This document shows, one piece after another, positions 27,772 through 37,714 of a stretch of DNA of 64,000 nt. Within the stretch, counting starts at the first letter, position 1; each line of letters starts with the position of its first letter. This stretch comes from Pseudoalteromonas sp. H105 (GTDB taxonomy: Bacteria > Pseudomonadota > Gammaproteobacteria > Enterobacterales > Alteromonadaceae). The translations under genes were made by a program, and so were the position numbers. The DNA is taken from NCBI RefSeq assembly GCF_001469215.1, contig NZ_LOFH01000001.1:124001-188000 (forward strand), given 5' to 3'. A model generated the notes under the pieces. It was not told the origin of the DNA, did no database searches, and saw only the letters and a list, made by a program, of their open reading frames with translations.

Positions 27772-28695
27772 ATGCTAAATTACAGCCACATGGCATTAGA
27801 CCGCGCATCTAACTTACGAAAGGACCCCGCGTGGTTGTCTGCAAAGCGCAATGAGCAAGCACAGTGGTTATTAGTGCATAATAATCGCACTTTATTTAAC
27901 CTTGGCAGTGTTACCGTGACTTTTTTGTCGCAGAGTACCGTGAGTCATCTCGACTTAAACCAAGGCATTTTTTTAGGGCGTGATGAACAGAATATTGGTT
28001 ATTTTGCGTTAGATGTTAGTGAGCTGGACGAAGCTGATTTAGTCGCGCTGACGCAAGACGCTGAATTTATGGATATTCGCCGTTATGGTGTGCAGGTTGA
28101 TTTAGCGCATGGCTCAATGGCTGCCTTAGCTCGAGGGTTGTGCTATTGGCATGCAACACATCGTTTTTGTGGGCGTTGTGGTACACAAAATGAATTAGTG
28201 GAAGCAGGGCATTCGCGACTATGTACAAACCCACACTGTAAACATCAAACATTCCCTCGAACAGATCCCGCGGTGATCATGGTGGTTACACGTAAATTTG
28301 CTGATGGCATAGAGCGTTGCCTTTTAGGCCGACAAGCGACCTGGGCGCCGGGCATGTTTTCATCATTGGCTGGGTTTGTCGATCCTGGTGAAACCTTAGA
28401 GCAAGCTGTTGCCCGTGAGGTGATGGAAGAAGCAGGCATTGTTGTTGAAAATGTGCAATATATTGCCTCTCAGCCTTGGCCATTTCCTTCTTCAATCATG
28501 TTGGGGTTTATCGCTGAAGCCGTGACTGAGAATATACAAGTAGATAAAGATGAATTAGATGATGCGCGTTGGTTTAGTCGCGATGAGCTTAGTCAATTCG
28601 GTTATTGGCATGAAGAGGGGGAGCACTTAAAGTTACCTCGAACAGATTCTATTTCTCGCTATTTAATAAACTACTGGCTTGATAAAAAAGATTAA
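27772..28695 (+). CDS. nudC: NADH pyrophosphatase / RNA de-NADding Nudix hydrolase
   Basis: A 307-residue protein with the NudC layout: N-terminal domain, a zinc ribbon (CGRCG near residue 130 and CTNPHC 20 residues on), then FPRTDPAVI and the Nudix box GFVDPGETLEQAVAREVMEE with the QPWPFPSSIM motif characteristic of NADH-specific members. NudC hydrolyses NAD(H) and removes NAD caps from RNA. Slightly longer than E. coli NudC (257). It is followed 15 bases on by metC. Confidence 0.92.
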   Translation: MLNYSHMALDRASNLRKDPAWLSAKRNEQAQWLLVHNNRTLFNLGSVTVTFLSQSTVSHLDLNQGIFLGRDEQNIGYFALDVSELDEADLVALTQDAEFMDIRRYGVQVDLAHGSMAALARGLCYWHATHRFCGRCGTQNELVEAGHSRLCTNPHCKHQTFPRTDPAVIMVVTRKFADGIERCLLGRQATWAPGMFSSLAGFVDPGETLEQAVAREVMEEAGIVVENVQYIASQPWPFPSSIMLGFIAEAVTENIQVDKDELDDARWFSRDELSQFGYWHEEGEHLKLPRTDSISRYLINYWLDKKD

Positions 28696-28710
28696 ATGTA
28701 AGGATTAATA

Positions 28711-29892
28711 ATGACTAGAAAAACCAATGTAAATACACAATTAGTCAGTAGTGGTAGGAAAAAAGCTTACACTCATGGCGTTGTCAACCCTGTAGTACAA
28801 CGTGCATCTACCGTTGTCTTTGATTCTGTTGAAGAGTTACACAACGCGGCAAAAAAACGTGGCGATAAAACACTTTTTTATGGTCGCCGTGGCACTACAA
28901 CGCATTTTGCACTTCAAGAGGCAATCACTGAGCTTGAAGGAGGGGAAGGGTGCGCACTTTATCCATGTGGGGCGGCTGCTATTAGTAGTGCATTGCTAGC
29001 GTTTTTAAAAGCGGGTGATCATATTTTAATGGTCGATACAGCCTATGAACCCACGCGCGATTTTTGCGATAAAATATTAACAGGTTTTGGTGTTGAAACG
29101 ACTTATTATCCTGCGACTATTGGTGCGGGTATCAAATCGTTAATAAAAGAAAATACTAAAGTGCTCTTTTTAGAGTCGCCAGGCTCTATTACCATGGAGA
29201 TTCAGGACGTCCCTGCCATGGTTGCTGCAGCAAATGAGTACGATGTGATGACGATGCTTGATAACACCTACGGCAACGGTTTACATTATCGGCCATTAGA
29301 ACACGGTGTTGATATTAGTATTCAAGCCGCGACTAAATATATTGTGGGTCACTCAGATGTCATGATGGGGGTGGCTGTTGCGAATAAAAAGTATTGGCCC
29401 GTTTTAAGAGAACAGTCATATTTATTGGGTCAATGTACGTCGGCTGATGATGCTTATTTAGCCTTACGTGGCCTTAGAACAATGGCAGTGCGTTTGAACC
29501 AACATGAAAAAGCGGCCATTGAGGTTGCTAAGTGGTTAGAGCAGCATAACTTAGTTGATCATATTCGTCACCCAGCGTTTGAAACGTGTCCGGGGCATGC
29601 TTTTTTCAAACGTGACTTTGATGGTAGCAATGGCTTATTTTCATTTGTAATGAAACAGGGTAATCAACGTGCGATTAATGCATTTTTAGATAGTTTACAT
29701 CATTTCAAAATGGGATTCTCATGGGGGGGATTTGAAAGTCTGGTAACGGCTAATTTGACGATGAAAAATCTTCGTTCTGCATCCGGGTGGGATAAAGGCC
29801 CAGTAATTCGCTTACACATAGGCCTTGAGGATATGGAAGATTTAATAGCGGATTTAGCTCAAGCACTTGATGTTTATCAACAGCATCTTTAA
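28711..29892 (+). CDS. metC: Cystathionine beta-lyase
   Basis: A PLP enzyme of the Cys/Met metabolism family, 393 residues, converting cystathionine to homocysteine. Key sites: YGRRGTTTHFALQEAI near residue 60, DNTYGNGL, and the PLP lysine in AATKYIVGHSDVMMG; the C-terminal GMGFSWGGFESL-type segment (HFKMGFSWGGFESL) is typical of MetC over gamma-synthases. Starts 15 bases after nudC with TAAGGA ahead, so probably co-transcribed. Confidence 0.9.
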   Translation: MTRKTNVNTQLVSSGRKKAYTHGVVNPVVQRASTVVFDSVEELHNAAKKRGDKTLFYGRRGTTTHFALQEAITELEGGEGCALYPCGAAAISSALLAFLKAGDHILMVDTAYEPTRDFCDKILTGFGVETTYYPATIGAGIKSLIKENTKVLFLESPGSITMEIQDVPAMVAAANEYDVMTMLDNTYGNGLHYRPLEHGVDISIQAATKYIVGHSDVMMGVAVANKKYWPVLREQSYLLGQCTSADDAYLALRGLRTMAVRLNQHEKAAIEVAKWLEQHNLVDHIRHPAFETCPGHAFFKRDFDGSNGLFSFVMKQGNQRAINAFLDSLHHFKMGFSWGGFESLVTANLTMKNLRSASGWDKGPVIRLHIGLEDMEDLIADLAQALDVYQQHL

Positions 29893-29925
29893 ATGTAAGT
29901 ATGTTACATTTTAATTTATTGTTAC

Positions 29926-29953
29926 AAAGCTCACCTAAAGTGAGCTTTTTTTT
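29926..29953 (+). terminator. Intrinsic terminator of metC
   Basis: Stem AAGCTCAC / GTGAGCTT with a 5-base loop and an eight-T run. A further 7-bp palindrome (AATGTAA / TTACATT) lies directly behind the stop codon at 29892-29910. Confidence 0.9.
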
Positions 29954-30014
29954 GCTAGTAATTCAACACGTTTGCACTTAATGTAGGTATATTGAGACCA
30001 TAAAAGGAAAACCT

Positions 30015-30833
30015 GTGACGCAATTACATCCACAGCGATTAATGAAAATTGCACAGTTTGAACTCGTTCGATTATTTTTAACAAAGCGGGGCTTGTTAGC
30101 CGTGGCTGCGTTTACTATTTGTTGGTTACTCGTATTACGTTACCCCATTGGGCAAGCGGTCAGTATTGTGAGTTCGCCGGAAATGGCTGAACTTGCCAAG
30201 CAAGTGTTTGGCGCTATTGGGCTTAGTAAATTACTCCAATGGCCTGAAGCAGAGCTGGCTATGTATTGGTTAATCGCTTTGTACAGTTTTCCGGTATTTT
30301 GCTTGTTTTTATGCAGCGATCAAGTTGTCGGGGATAAACACCGGGGTACATTGCGGTTTTTAACGTTACGTGCAACGCGTACTGAAATTTTATTTGGCCG
30401 GTTTTTCGGGCAAATGCTCATATTGGCTGCGCTCTTAGTCGTGACACTATTTGCAACTCTGGCAGTGATGGCTTTTCGTGATGTTACTTTACTGAGCGCA
30501 GGAATAAACCGTGGTGCTATCATATTATTTTATTTGTTGATAACGGTTATGCCATTTGTGGCGCTGATGACTTTAATAAACACCTTTGCCAGTTCAGCAC
30601 GATTAGCCATTGTATTAGCCGTGCTATTTTTTGCTGTTGGTAACATTATAGTGAGTGTGCTTGTATGGCAATTACCTGTGTTTTCACTGCTCGATTACAT
30701 GTTTCCTGGGGTTCAGATTAGTGAAGTTGCTGGGCAAAACTCCAGTGTGTTTAATAGCGTTGGCATTCCAGTTATACAAAGTGCTGTGTTGTTGTTTATC
30801 GCACAGCGTATTTTTGTTAGGAGTTCACTATGA
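30015..30833 (+). CDS. ABC transporter permease (ABC-2 type)
   Basis: A 272-residue membrane protein with six or so hydrophobic helices; the segment DQVVGDKHRGTLRFLTLRATRTEILFGR is the cytoplasmic loop typical of ABC-2 export permeases (NosY/CcmB-like). The start is GTG with AAGGA seven bases upstream. Its stop overlaps the ATP-binding protein gene by 4 bases (ATGA). Together they form a small exporter of unknown substrate. Confidence 0.85.
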   Translation: MTQLHPQRLMKIAQFELVRLFLTKRGLLAVAAFTICWLLVLRYPIGQAVSIVSSPEMAELAKQVFGAIGLSKLLQWPEAELAMYWLIALYSFPVFCLFLCSDQVVGDKHRGTLRFLTLRATRTEILFGRFFGQMLILAALLVVTLFATLAVMAFRDVTLLSAGINRGAIILFYLLITVMPFVALMTLINTFASSARLAIVLAVLFFAVGNIIVSVLVWQLPVFSLLDYMFPGVQISEVAGQNSSVFNSVGIPVIQSAVLLFIAQRIFVRSSL

Positions 30834-31741
30834 GTACATTAATCCACGCGCAGTCGATTACAAAGCGCTATGGGAACAAATTAGCCCTTGATGATGTGAG
30901 CTTTGAAATACACAAAGGGGCACCAGTTGCCTTAGTTGGTCCTAATGGAGCCGGGAAAACAACCCTATTCAGTTTATTATGCGGTTACATTTTACCTTCG
31001 CAAGGCCAGCTAAGTATTCTGGGGAGTCAGCCAGGAAGTAGCGCGTTATTTGGTAAGTTGAGTGCTTTACCCCAAGATGCTCAATTAGACCCTCGTTTTA
31101 GCATTGTGCACCAGCTTAGCTTTTATGGGCAACTTCAAGGCCTGTCTGCGGCTGAAAGTAAATCAGAGGCATTGCGTGTCCTTGATTTGGTTGGTTTGTC
31201 AGAGGTTGCACACCAACGATCGGATGATCTATCCCATGGGATGCGCAAGCGCGTAACCATAGGCCAATCACTCATTGGCAAGCCACAGATAGTTATGCTT
31301 GATGAGGCAACTGCCGGGCTTGATCCTATCCATGCTCGAGAAGTCAGAGAGCTTGTCGCTAACTTAAGTGATGAAGCGACCTTTATCCTCAGCTCTCATG
31401 ATCTAACAGAGCTTGAGCGCTTGTGTAACCATGTACTTCATCTAGACAAAGGCAAGCTTACGGAGCATCAAGCAAAATCCTCTGAGCAACAAACACAGCG
31501 TTTCATGACTATACTCTTTACTGATAACTATGAGGACATTGAACAGAGCCTACTTAGTTTGTCGGGTGTGACTCGGGTCTATATGAGCCAAGCTAAAGAA
31601 TATGTGGTTGAATACCAAAAATCTGACAAGCAAATTGATATAGAGTTACTTAACTTTTGTTATCAGCAAGGTTGGCGTTATCGCCAGTTAGTGAATGGAC
31701 ATACCTTAGAGAACCAAATTTTTACACAGGAGAAAGCGTAA
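30830..31741 (+). CDS. ABC transporter ATP-binding protein
   Basis: A 303-residue ATPase with Walker A GPNGAGKTT, signature LSHGMRKRV (SHGM in place of SGGQ), Walker B IVMLDEATAGLDP and the H-loop SSHDL. The last 80 residues form the extra C-terminal domain seen in NosF- and CcmA-type drug or copper exporter ATPases. It couples with the permease upstream and overlaps the PH-domain gene by one base (TAATG). Confidence 0.92.
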   Translation: MSTLIHAQSITKRYGNKLALDDVSFEIHKGAPVALVGPNGAGKTTLFSLLCGYILPSQGQLSILGSQPGSSALFGKLSALPQDAQLDPRFSIVHQLSFYGQLQGLSAAESKSEALRVLDLVGLSEVAHQRSDDLSHGMRKRVTIGQSLIGKPQIVMLDEATAGLDPIHAREVRELVANLSDEATFILSSHDLTELERLCNHVLHLDKGKLTEHQAKSSEQQTQRFMTILFTDNYEDIEQSLLSLSGVTRVYMSQAKEYVVEYQKSDKQIDIELLNFCYQQGWRYRQLVNGHTLENQIFTQEKA

Positions 31742-32115
31742 TGGGATTATTAAGTGGGTTAATGGGCAATGCCAGTGAAGTCGATGATGGTGATTTAGAA
31801 GAAGTCCTTAGCAATACATTGGTTGATGGTGAGCAAGTCGAAAAGGCTTACAAAGTGGTACGTGACATGTTTATCTTCACCAATAAGCGCCTTATTCTTA
31901 TTGATAAACAAGGTGTGACCGGCTCAAAAATTGAAATGCTGAGTATTGGGTATTCTAAAATAACCAAATTTAGCAAAGAAAGTGCAGGGCATTTCGACTT
32001 GGATGCAGAGCTGAAAATTTGGGTAGGTTCAGATCCAACCCCAATTAGTAAAGATTTTAAAGCAGGTGATAACATCAACGAAGTGTATAAAATAATCGCC
32101 ACATATGCAGTTTAA
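31741..32115 (+). CDS. Bacterial PH-domain protein in ABC operon
   Basis: A 124-residue protein (MGLLSGLMGNASEVDDGD) of the bacterial pleckstrin-homology family (bPH_1, formerly DUF1696): VRDMFIFTNKRLILIDKQGVTG and WVGSDPTPISKDFK are the recognisable parts. Such proteins occur near membrane transporters but have no defined function. AGGAG precedes the ATG; an in-frame start at 31657 would overlap the ATPase gene and is not needed. Third gene of the exporter operon. Confidence 0.85.
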   Translation: MGLLSGLMGNASEVDDGDLEEVLSNTLVDGEQVEKAYKVVRDMFIFTNKRLILIDKQGVTGSKIEMLSIGYSKITKFSKESAGHFDLDAELKIWVGSDPTPISKDFKAGDNINEVYKIIATYAV

Positions 32116-32147
32116 TTAACTGAAATAAATAATTTTATACCTAATTT

Positions 32148-32181
32148 AATGCCAACCTATAAGATAGGTTGGCATTTTTTT
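32148..32181 (+). terminator. Intrinsic terminator of the ABC/PH operon
   Basis: Stem AATGCCAACCTAT / ATAGGTTGGCATT with a 3-base loop, then a seven-T run. Confidence 0.92.
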
Positions 32182-32334
32182 ATTTACATTTCCCTACAGT
32201 TATTTACAATTAATTCAATATAAACAATAACTTGATTAAGTTTTTATTCAGTTTCCCCACGTTAGCATGATCGTGTCTTAACCATAAGGTAAGACAAAAC
32301 AGCAATGTAACCATGTAAATAGGGAAATCTAATT

Positions 32335-33123
32335 ATGAAAAAATTAGCAGTGATTATTTCAAGTATTCTTCTTTCAAGTGCTGCGACTGCTGCAGACACT
32401 TATGAGTCAATAAGCCATGTTAAATACATGGATAATGACGGTAACGACGTAGTAAGTATTGATTCGATTTATTACTTTTCTCCTAAAGCAACGTTAGGTC
32501 CTTACAATCAATTTGAATACATCAACAAGCAAAGCAATGTGTATGGTGCGTATATTAATGACGAATTTGGTGATGCAACTCAAGTAGGTGGTGAATATTT
32601 TGTAAATCAATTTGTAGTGGGTGCGGGCTACCAAAATGTTGACTACGTTAACAGCAGAGATGCATTTCAACTTTCAGCTGGCTACTTCTTTAACCCTGAT
32701 TTACTTATGAAAGCCACTTATATGGATGTTGAAGATGGTGAAGATGGCTTTAGATTTGACCTAGCTTACAACCATAAGCTAAACAGCACTGATTACATCG
32801 GTTTTACAGTGTCGGCTGATGACGATTTTGATTATCGTGCTGTTAATGCCAAGTATTTTATCGACCTTCAACAAGGTAATTATTTAACAGTAGAAGGTAC
32901 TGTTGCCGATACTGATGATTTTGGCAGTGCATGGATGTTAGGGTCTAATTATTACTTTACCAAAGCCACCTCCGTCTTTGTTACATTTGATAAAAATGAT
33001 GACTACAGCTTTGGTGCAGAACACTTCTTTAATAGAAACGTTGGCTTAGAGCTAGGGTATTCAAACAATTGGGATGACTCAGACTATGATGCTTACTATG
33101 CTAATGTGAGCTTGCAATTCTAA
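32335..33123 (+). CDS. Putative outer-membrane porin
   Basis: A 262-residue secreted protein with a signal peptide (KKLAVIISSILLSSAATAA), many Tyr/Phe-rich amphipathic strands and a terminal Phe (ANVSLQF), typical of outer-membrane beta barrels. It is acidic (many DD and DE pairs) and resembles the small putative-porin family of marine gammaproteobacteria. The channel specificity is unknown. It has a 200-base upstream region with AT-rich stretches and ends at a bidirectional terminator. Confidence 0.78.
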   Translation: MKKLAVIISSILLSSAATAADTYESISHVKYMDNDGNDVVSIDSIYYFSPKATLGPYNQFEYINKQSNVYGAYINDEFGDATQVGGEYFVNQFVVGAGYQNVDYVNSRDAFQLSAGYFFNPDLLMKATYMDVEDGEDGFRFDLAYNHKLNSTDYIGFTVSADDDFDYRAVNAKYFIDLQQGNYLTVEGTVADTDDFGSAWMLGSNYYFTKATSVFVTFDKNDDYSFGAEHFFNRNVGLELGYSNNWDDSDYDAYYANVSLQF

Positions 33124-33139
33124 TTTTTTACGATTTAAT

Positions 33140-33165
33140 AAAAGCCCGCTAATAAGCGGGCTTTT
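33140..33165. terminator. Bidirectional terminator between porin and M2 peptidase genes
   Basis: Perfect 11-bp stem AAAAGCCCGCT / AGCGGGCTTTT with a 4-base loop, T tract on both strands. Confidence 0.92.
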
Positions 33166-33185
33166 GAACACTAGTCAAATAAAGG

Positions 33186-35027
33186 TTACCAACCGCATTG
33201 ACGGCCTTGATTTTGTTCATCCAAATATGTTTGTAATGGTGCAAAGTAATCAAGTAACGCGGTGGCATCCATTTCTGTTTTGCCTGTTACTGTGGCGAGT
33301 GCTTCCTGCCATGGGCGACTTGAGCCCATTTCCAACATCGTATTTAGTTTTTCGCCTGCAGTTTTTGAATTGTAAACTGAACAACGGTGAATCGCTTCTT
33401 CGTTTCCTGCTATTTCACATAGGCTGCGGTGAAAATCAAATTGCAGAATATGTGCCAAGAAATAGCGTGTGTAGGGGGTATTGCCCGGTACGTGATATTT
33501 TGCACCTGGATCAAAGTCTGCTTCGGTTCTCGCTATTGGTGCTTGAATACCTTGATATTTCTGGCGTAAGTCCCACCAAGCTTGGTTATAATTTTCAGCC
33601 GTCACTTCACCAGAGAATACCTTCCAGCGCCACTGGTCAACAAGTAAACCAAAGGGAATGAATGCAACTTTATCAAGTGCCATTTTCATTAATAGACCAA
33701 TGTCTTTTGATTCGTCAGGCACTTGCTCTAATAAGCCTATTTCTTTTAAATAACCCGGTGTAACTGAAAGTGCAATGGTATCGCCAATGGCCTCATGAAA
33801 TCCATCGTTAGCGCTTTCTTGATAGTAAAGTGGTTGTGTATTGTAAGCGCGTTGATAAAAATTATGCCCTAACTCATGATGAATAACAGAGAATTCTTCG
33901 CCTGTGCGTTGAATACACATTTTAATGCGCAGGTCATCTTTGCTATCTATATTCCACGCAGACGCATGACATTGCACATCACGATCGTCTGGCTTAGTAA
34001 ATAATGAGCGCTCATAAAACGTCTCAGGAAGGGGGGCAAAACCCATAGATGTAAAGAATTTCTCAGCACCTTTAACCATTTTTAGTTCATCATAGTTATG
34101 TTCATCTAGTAGCGCTGTGACATCATAACCAGGATCTGCATTTTCAGGGGCAACAACATCATAAATATTCCCCCATGTTTGCGCCCACATATTGCCCAAT
34201 AAATGCGCAGGGATTGGTTGATCTTGCGGTACTTTATCTTCGCCGTACTTATCGCCTAATTTTGCACGAACATGACAATGTAATGAATCATAAAGCGGTT
34301 TGACTTGTCCCCAGATGCGGTCAAGTTCAGTCGCGAAATCATCCGCAGGCATATCATATTTGCTACGCCACATCGCGCCAGTGTCAGCATAACCAAGTTC
34401 TTTTGCACCTTCATTCGTTAAAGCGACTTGCTGTTCATACAAAGGTCGCATCGGCTTTGATACTTGACGCCAGCCTTGCCATAGATCAAGTAGTTCATTG
34501 TAATCACGACTTGAGGCCATTTTAGCGGTCATATCACCTAAACTTAAACAGCGACCATCTTCTTGACAGTATTTTCCTTTACCATAAATACCGCCAAGCT
34601 CTGCCACTAACTGTGATAATTTAGCTGTTTTTTCAGCATCTTGTGGCGCAGGTAATGTTAGTGCCAATTTTAGCTTATCGAGTTTACGTCGCGCATCATA
34701 ATCAAGCTCCAATGAATCAAACTGAGCGGCTTCATTTGCAAGGCGAACAACTGCTTCAGTCATCTTACGGTTTACTTCTGCTGAGAGTGCTGCGGTATCA
34801 TGGGTAATAAAGTTCGCGTAAATCCACTCTGCACGGCTTGATTCGAGATAGAGTGCATTGAGTTCTTGTTCGGTTTTATCTATGAATGTGAGTGCATCTG
34901 TTGCGTTAACTGTCGCGCTCACAGCCGTGTTATCTTTTTCAGATGTGTCTTGGTTACAGCCTGTTAGTGCTAATGCACTTGTGACCATTAATACGCTTAA
35001 ACTAAGCTTAAAATGTGGAGTAGTCAT
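33186..35027 (-). CDS. Peptidase M2 (ACE-like) lipoprotein
   Basis: A 613-residue zinc dipeptidyl carboxypeptidase homologue, related to animal angiotensin-converting enzyme. The signal peptide ends in the lipobox LALTGC (Cys24), so it should be anchored to a membrane on the periplasmic side. The zinc site HELGH appears in FSVIHHELGHNFYQ, and EAIGD downstream provides the third ligand. I chose the ATG at 35027 (MTTPHFK) because AGGG lies upstream and the lipobox follows; the open frame extends to 35111. Bacterial relatives probably trim peptides. Confidence 0.92.
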   Translation of the reverse strand: MTTPHFKLSLSVLMVTSALALTGCNQDTSEKDNTAVSATVNATDALTFIDKTEQELNALYLESSRAEWIYANFITHDTAALSAEVNRKMTEAVVRLANEAAQFDSLELDYDARRKLDKLKLALTLPAPQDAEKTAKLSQLVAELGGIYGKGKYCQEDGRCLSLGDMTAKMASSRDYNELLDLWQGWRQVSKPMRPLYEQQVALTNEGAKELGYADTGAMWRSKYDMPADDFATELDRIWGQVKPLYDSLHCHVRAKLGDKYGEDKVPQDQPIPAHLLGNMWAQTWGNIYDVVAPENADPGYDVTALLDEHNYDELKMVKGAEKFFTSMGFAPLPETFYERSLFTKPDDRDVQCHASAWNIDSKDDLRIKMCIQRTGEEFSVIHHELGHNFYQRAYNTQPLYYQESANDGFHEAIGDTIALSVTPGYLKEIGLLEQVPDESKDIGLLMKMALDKVAFIPFGLLVDQWRWKVFSGEVTAENYNQAWWDLRQKYQGIQAPIARTEADFDPGAKYHVPGNTPYTRYFLAHILQFDFHRSLCEIAGNEEAIHRCSVYNSKTAGEKLNTMLEMGSSRPWQEALATVTGKTEMDATALLDYFAPLQTYLDEQNQGRQCGW

Positions 35028-35194
35028 GTTTGCCCTTATATTTGTTATTGATCGCAATGGATAATAGCAGTGTCTTGAACCAAGGCAAATAGATAACGTT
35101 ATCGCATACACAAAGTGGTGGTTACATTGTATTTATAAAAGGATCGGTCATACTTAAAATAATATATTTTCATCTATTTAAAAGGATCGTTTCC

Positions 35195-37471
35195 ATGTCT
35201 GTGTTCATATTGTTACTGGTTGTGGTGATAGTTATATTTGCTGTAAAAGATATCCGCATCAGCTTAATTAGTCGGCCAGCCTTTAAGTTTTTTAAAAAAG
35301 TTTTGCCGCCTTTGTCACAAACAGAACGTGAGGCAATGGAGGCAGGGGATGTTTGGTGGGATGGGGAACTGTTCAGCGGTAACCCTGACTGGACCGTTCT
35401 TCACAGCTACCCGAAACCAGAGTTGAGCAAGAAGGAACGTGCATTTTTAGATAATGAGGTAGAAACATTGCTGGCAATGCTTGATGATTACCAAATAGTT
35501 CAAAAAGATAAAGACTTACCAAAAGAAGTCTGGGATTACCTCAAGGTGAATGGCTTTTTCGCCATGATCATTCCCGAAAAATTTGGCGGGCGTCAGTTTT
35601 CAGCGATTGCAAACTCGACCATAGTGGCAAAAATTGCGAGTAAAAGCTTAACCGCGGCGGTGACGGTTATGGTGCCAAACAGTTTGGGGCCTGGCGAATT
35701 ATTGCTTCATTATGGCACTAAAGAACAACAAGATCGTTGGTTACCGTCATTAGCAACGGGTGAAGATGTGCCTTGTTTTGCGCTTACAGGGCCTGAGGCA
35801 GGGTCTGATGCTGGCAGTATCCCGGATTCTGGTGTGGTCTGTAAGGGGGAATTCAATGGCGAACAAGTAATTGGACTTCGTTTAAACTGGTCAAAACGCT
35901 ACATTACACTGGCTCCTGTGGCGACAGTGCTTGGCCTTGCGTTTAAAATGTATGACCCAGAAAGTTTGTTAGGAAAAGAAAAAGAGCTCGGCATAACTTG
36001 CGCGTTAATTCCAACAGACCATGACGGAGTAGAAATTGGTGAGCGACATTACCCACTAAATATGGCATTTATGAATGGGACAACGTACGGTAAAGATGTC
36101 TTTATCCCGTTAGAATGGATTATTGGTGGTCAACAGGGGGCTGGCAGAGGTTGGCGTATGTTGGTTGAATGCCTAAGCGCAGGGCGAGGCATTTCACTGC
36201 CTGCACTAAGCAGCGCAACGGGACACTTATGCTCGCGTATGACTTCAGCATATGCCACAGTACGCCAGCAATTCGGTTTGTCGATTAGTCAATTTGAGGG
36301 GGTGCAAGAAGCATTAGCACGTATTGGTGGTTTGACTTATAGCCTCGAGTCTTGCCGGTTAATGACGGCAGGTGCAATTGATTTAAAACTGAGCCCATCC
36401 GTTGTCACGGCTATTGCAAAGTACCATATGACAGAGATGGGAAGAACCGTTATGAATGATGCAATGGATATTCATTCTGGTAAGGGAATTCAAGTTGGGC
36501 CAAATAACTATTTAGCCCACGGATATATGGGGATCCCGGTTTCTATTACTGTTGAAGGCGCGAACATCTTAACGCGCAATTTAATGATTTTTGGTCAAGG
36601 TGCTACACGTTGTCATCCATTTGTACTCAAGGAAATGGAAGCGGCAGCGATGGAAGATGATGAGCTTGCTTTAAAGCAATTTGACGGGTTGCTGTTACAA
36701 CATATTATATTCGCAGGTACTAATGCAGGCATGGCGTTTTTACATGGACTGACGCGTAGTTATTTTGCTAAATCTCCTGTAAGCGGCGCAACAGCTAATT
36801 ATTATAAGCAGTTAGGTAGAATGAGTCGCGGACTCGCATTTTGTACTGATGTTGCCATGCTTATTTTAGGCGGTGAACTTAAGCGAAAAGAAATGATATC
36901 AGCACGCTTAGGTGATGTGTTAAGCCACCTATATATTGCTTCAACGGTACTAAAACGCTTTGAAGATGAAGGACGTCAACAAGCAGACTTGGCATTTGTG
37001 CAATATTCAGTTGAGTGTTCTTTGTTTGAAATTGGCCAAGCTTTTGATGGTTTCTTTAAAAACTTTTCGAACCCCATTATCAACGTTTTGCTAAAGCGAA
37101 TTGTTTTCCCTCTGGGTAACCATTACCATCGCCCAAGTGATAATATTGCCCAAACAATATGTGAGCATATGACTAAACCAGGGGTTTTCAGAAATCGATT
37201 AACTCACTTGTGCTACGTAGATAAAAATGCGGGGACTGGCGTCATGGAGCAAGCATTTACAGCTATGCATGATACTGCGGATGCATTCAAGCTTATAAAA
37301 AAGTGGCAACGTGAAGGGGTTCTCAGTCGTAATGCATCGATAGAGACGCTCATCAATGACGCAGTTGAAAAACAATTGATTTCAGAGCAAGAGGCTAAGA
37401 CACTACATGGTGCAAATGAGCTTAGAAAGCAAGCCATCTCCGTAGACAACTTCGCTAAAGGGACACTTTAA
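35195..37471 (+). CDS. fadE: Acyl-CoA dehydrogenase, FadE type
   Basis: A 758-residue inner-membrane-associated flavoprotein for the first step of fatty-acid beta-oxidation. It has an N-terminal hydrophobic segment (FILLLVVVIVIFAVK), the FAD-binding region CFALTGPEAGSDAGS, the catalytic-region text SVTVEGANILTRN, and a C-terminal DUF1974 extension, as in E. coli FadE (814 residues, so this copy is a little shorter). AAGGA lies before the ATG. It is a single gene with its own terminator. FadR sites are not evident. Confidence 0.92.
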   Translation: MSVFILLLVVVIVIFAVKDIRISLISRPAFKFFKKVLPPLSQTEREAMEAGDVWWDGELFSGNPDWTVLHSYPKPELSKKERAFLDNEVETLLAMLDDYQIVQKDKDLPKEVWDYLKVNGFFAMIIPEKFGGRQFSAIANSTIVAKIASKSLTAAVTVMVPNSLGPGELLLHYGTKEQQDRWLPSLATGEDVPCFALTGPEAGSDAGSIPDSGVVCKGEFNGEQVIGLRLNWSKRYITLAPVATVLGLAFKMYDPESLLGKEKELGITCALIPTDHDGVEIGERHYPLNMAFMNGTTYGKDVFIPLEWIIGGQQGAGRGWRMLVECLSAGRGISLPALSSATGHLCSRMTSAYATVRQQFGLSISQFEGVQEALARIGGLTYSLESCRLMTAGAIDLKLSPSVVTAIAKYHMTEMGRTVMNDAMDIHSGKGIQVGPNNYLAHGYMGIPVSITVEGANILTRNLMIFGQGATRCHPFVLKEMEAAAMEDDELALKQFDGLLLQHIIFAGTNAGMAFLHGLTRSYFAKSPVSGATANYYKQLGRMSRGLAFCTDVAMLILGGELKRKEMISARLGDVLSHLYIASTVLKRFEDEGRQQADLAFVQYSVECSLFEIGQAFDGFFKNFSNPIINVLLKRIVFPLGNHYHRPSDNIAQTICEHMTKPGVFRNRLTHLCYVDKNAGTGVMEQAFTAMHDTADAFKLIKKWQREGVLSRNASIETLINDAVEKQLISEQEAKTLHGANELRKQAISVDNFAKGTL

Positions 37472-37477
37472 AACGAA

Positions 37478-37503
37478 AAGAGCCTTTAGCGATAAAGGCT
37501 CTT
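37478..37503 (+). terminator. Intrinsic terminator of fadE
   Basis: Perfect 10-bp stem AAGAGCCTTT / AAAGGCTCTT with a 6-base loop, 7 bases after the stop. T tract is short. Confidence 0.8.
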
Positions 37504-37714
37504 AGTAATTAACCTGAACCCTGGATAATAAATCTATCTCTAGCGGCTAATTTCAATGCTATCTGCGTTGAAATTACTTGCAATAGGCCAGTTATTGACG
37601 TGTAAATTAGCCTTGTTATCGCTAAAAGTCTCCGGCTGGAGAAGGATAAATAGGCTTGTTATTTAGTATCAATATATTAGTACATCTCTTAACCAGACTT
37701 CAGGTTATTTAAAA

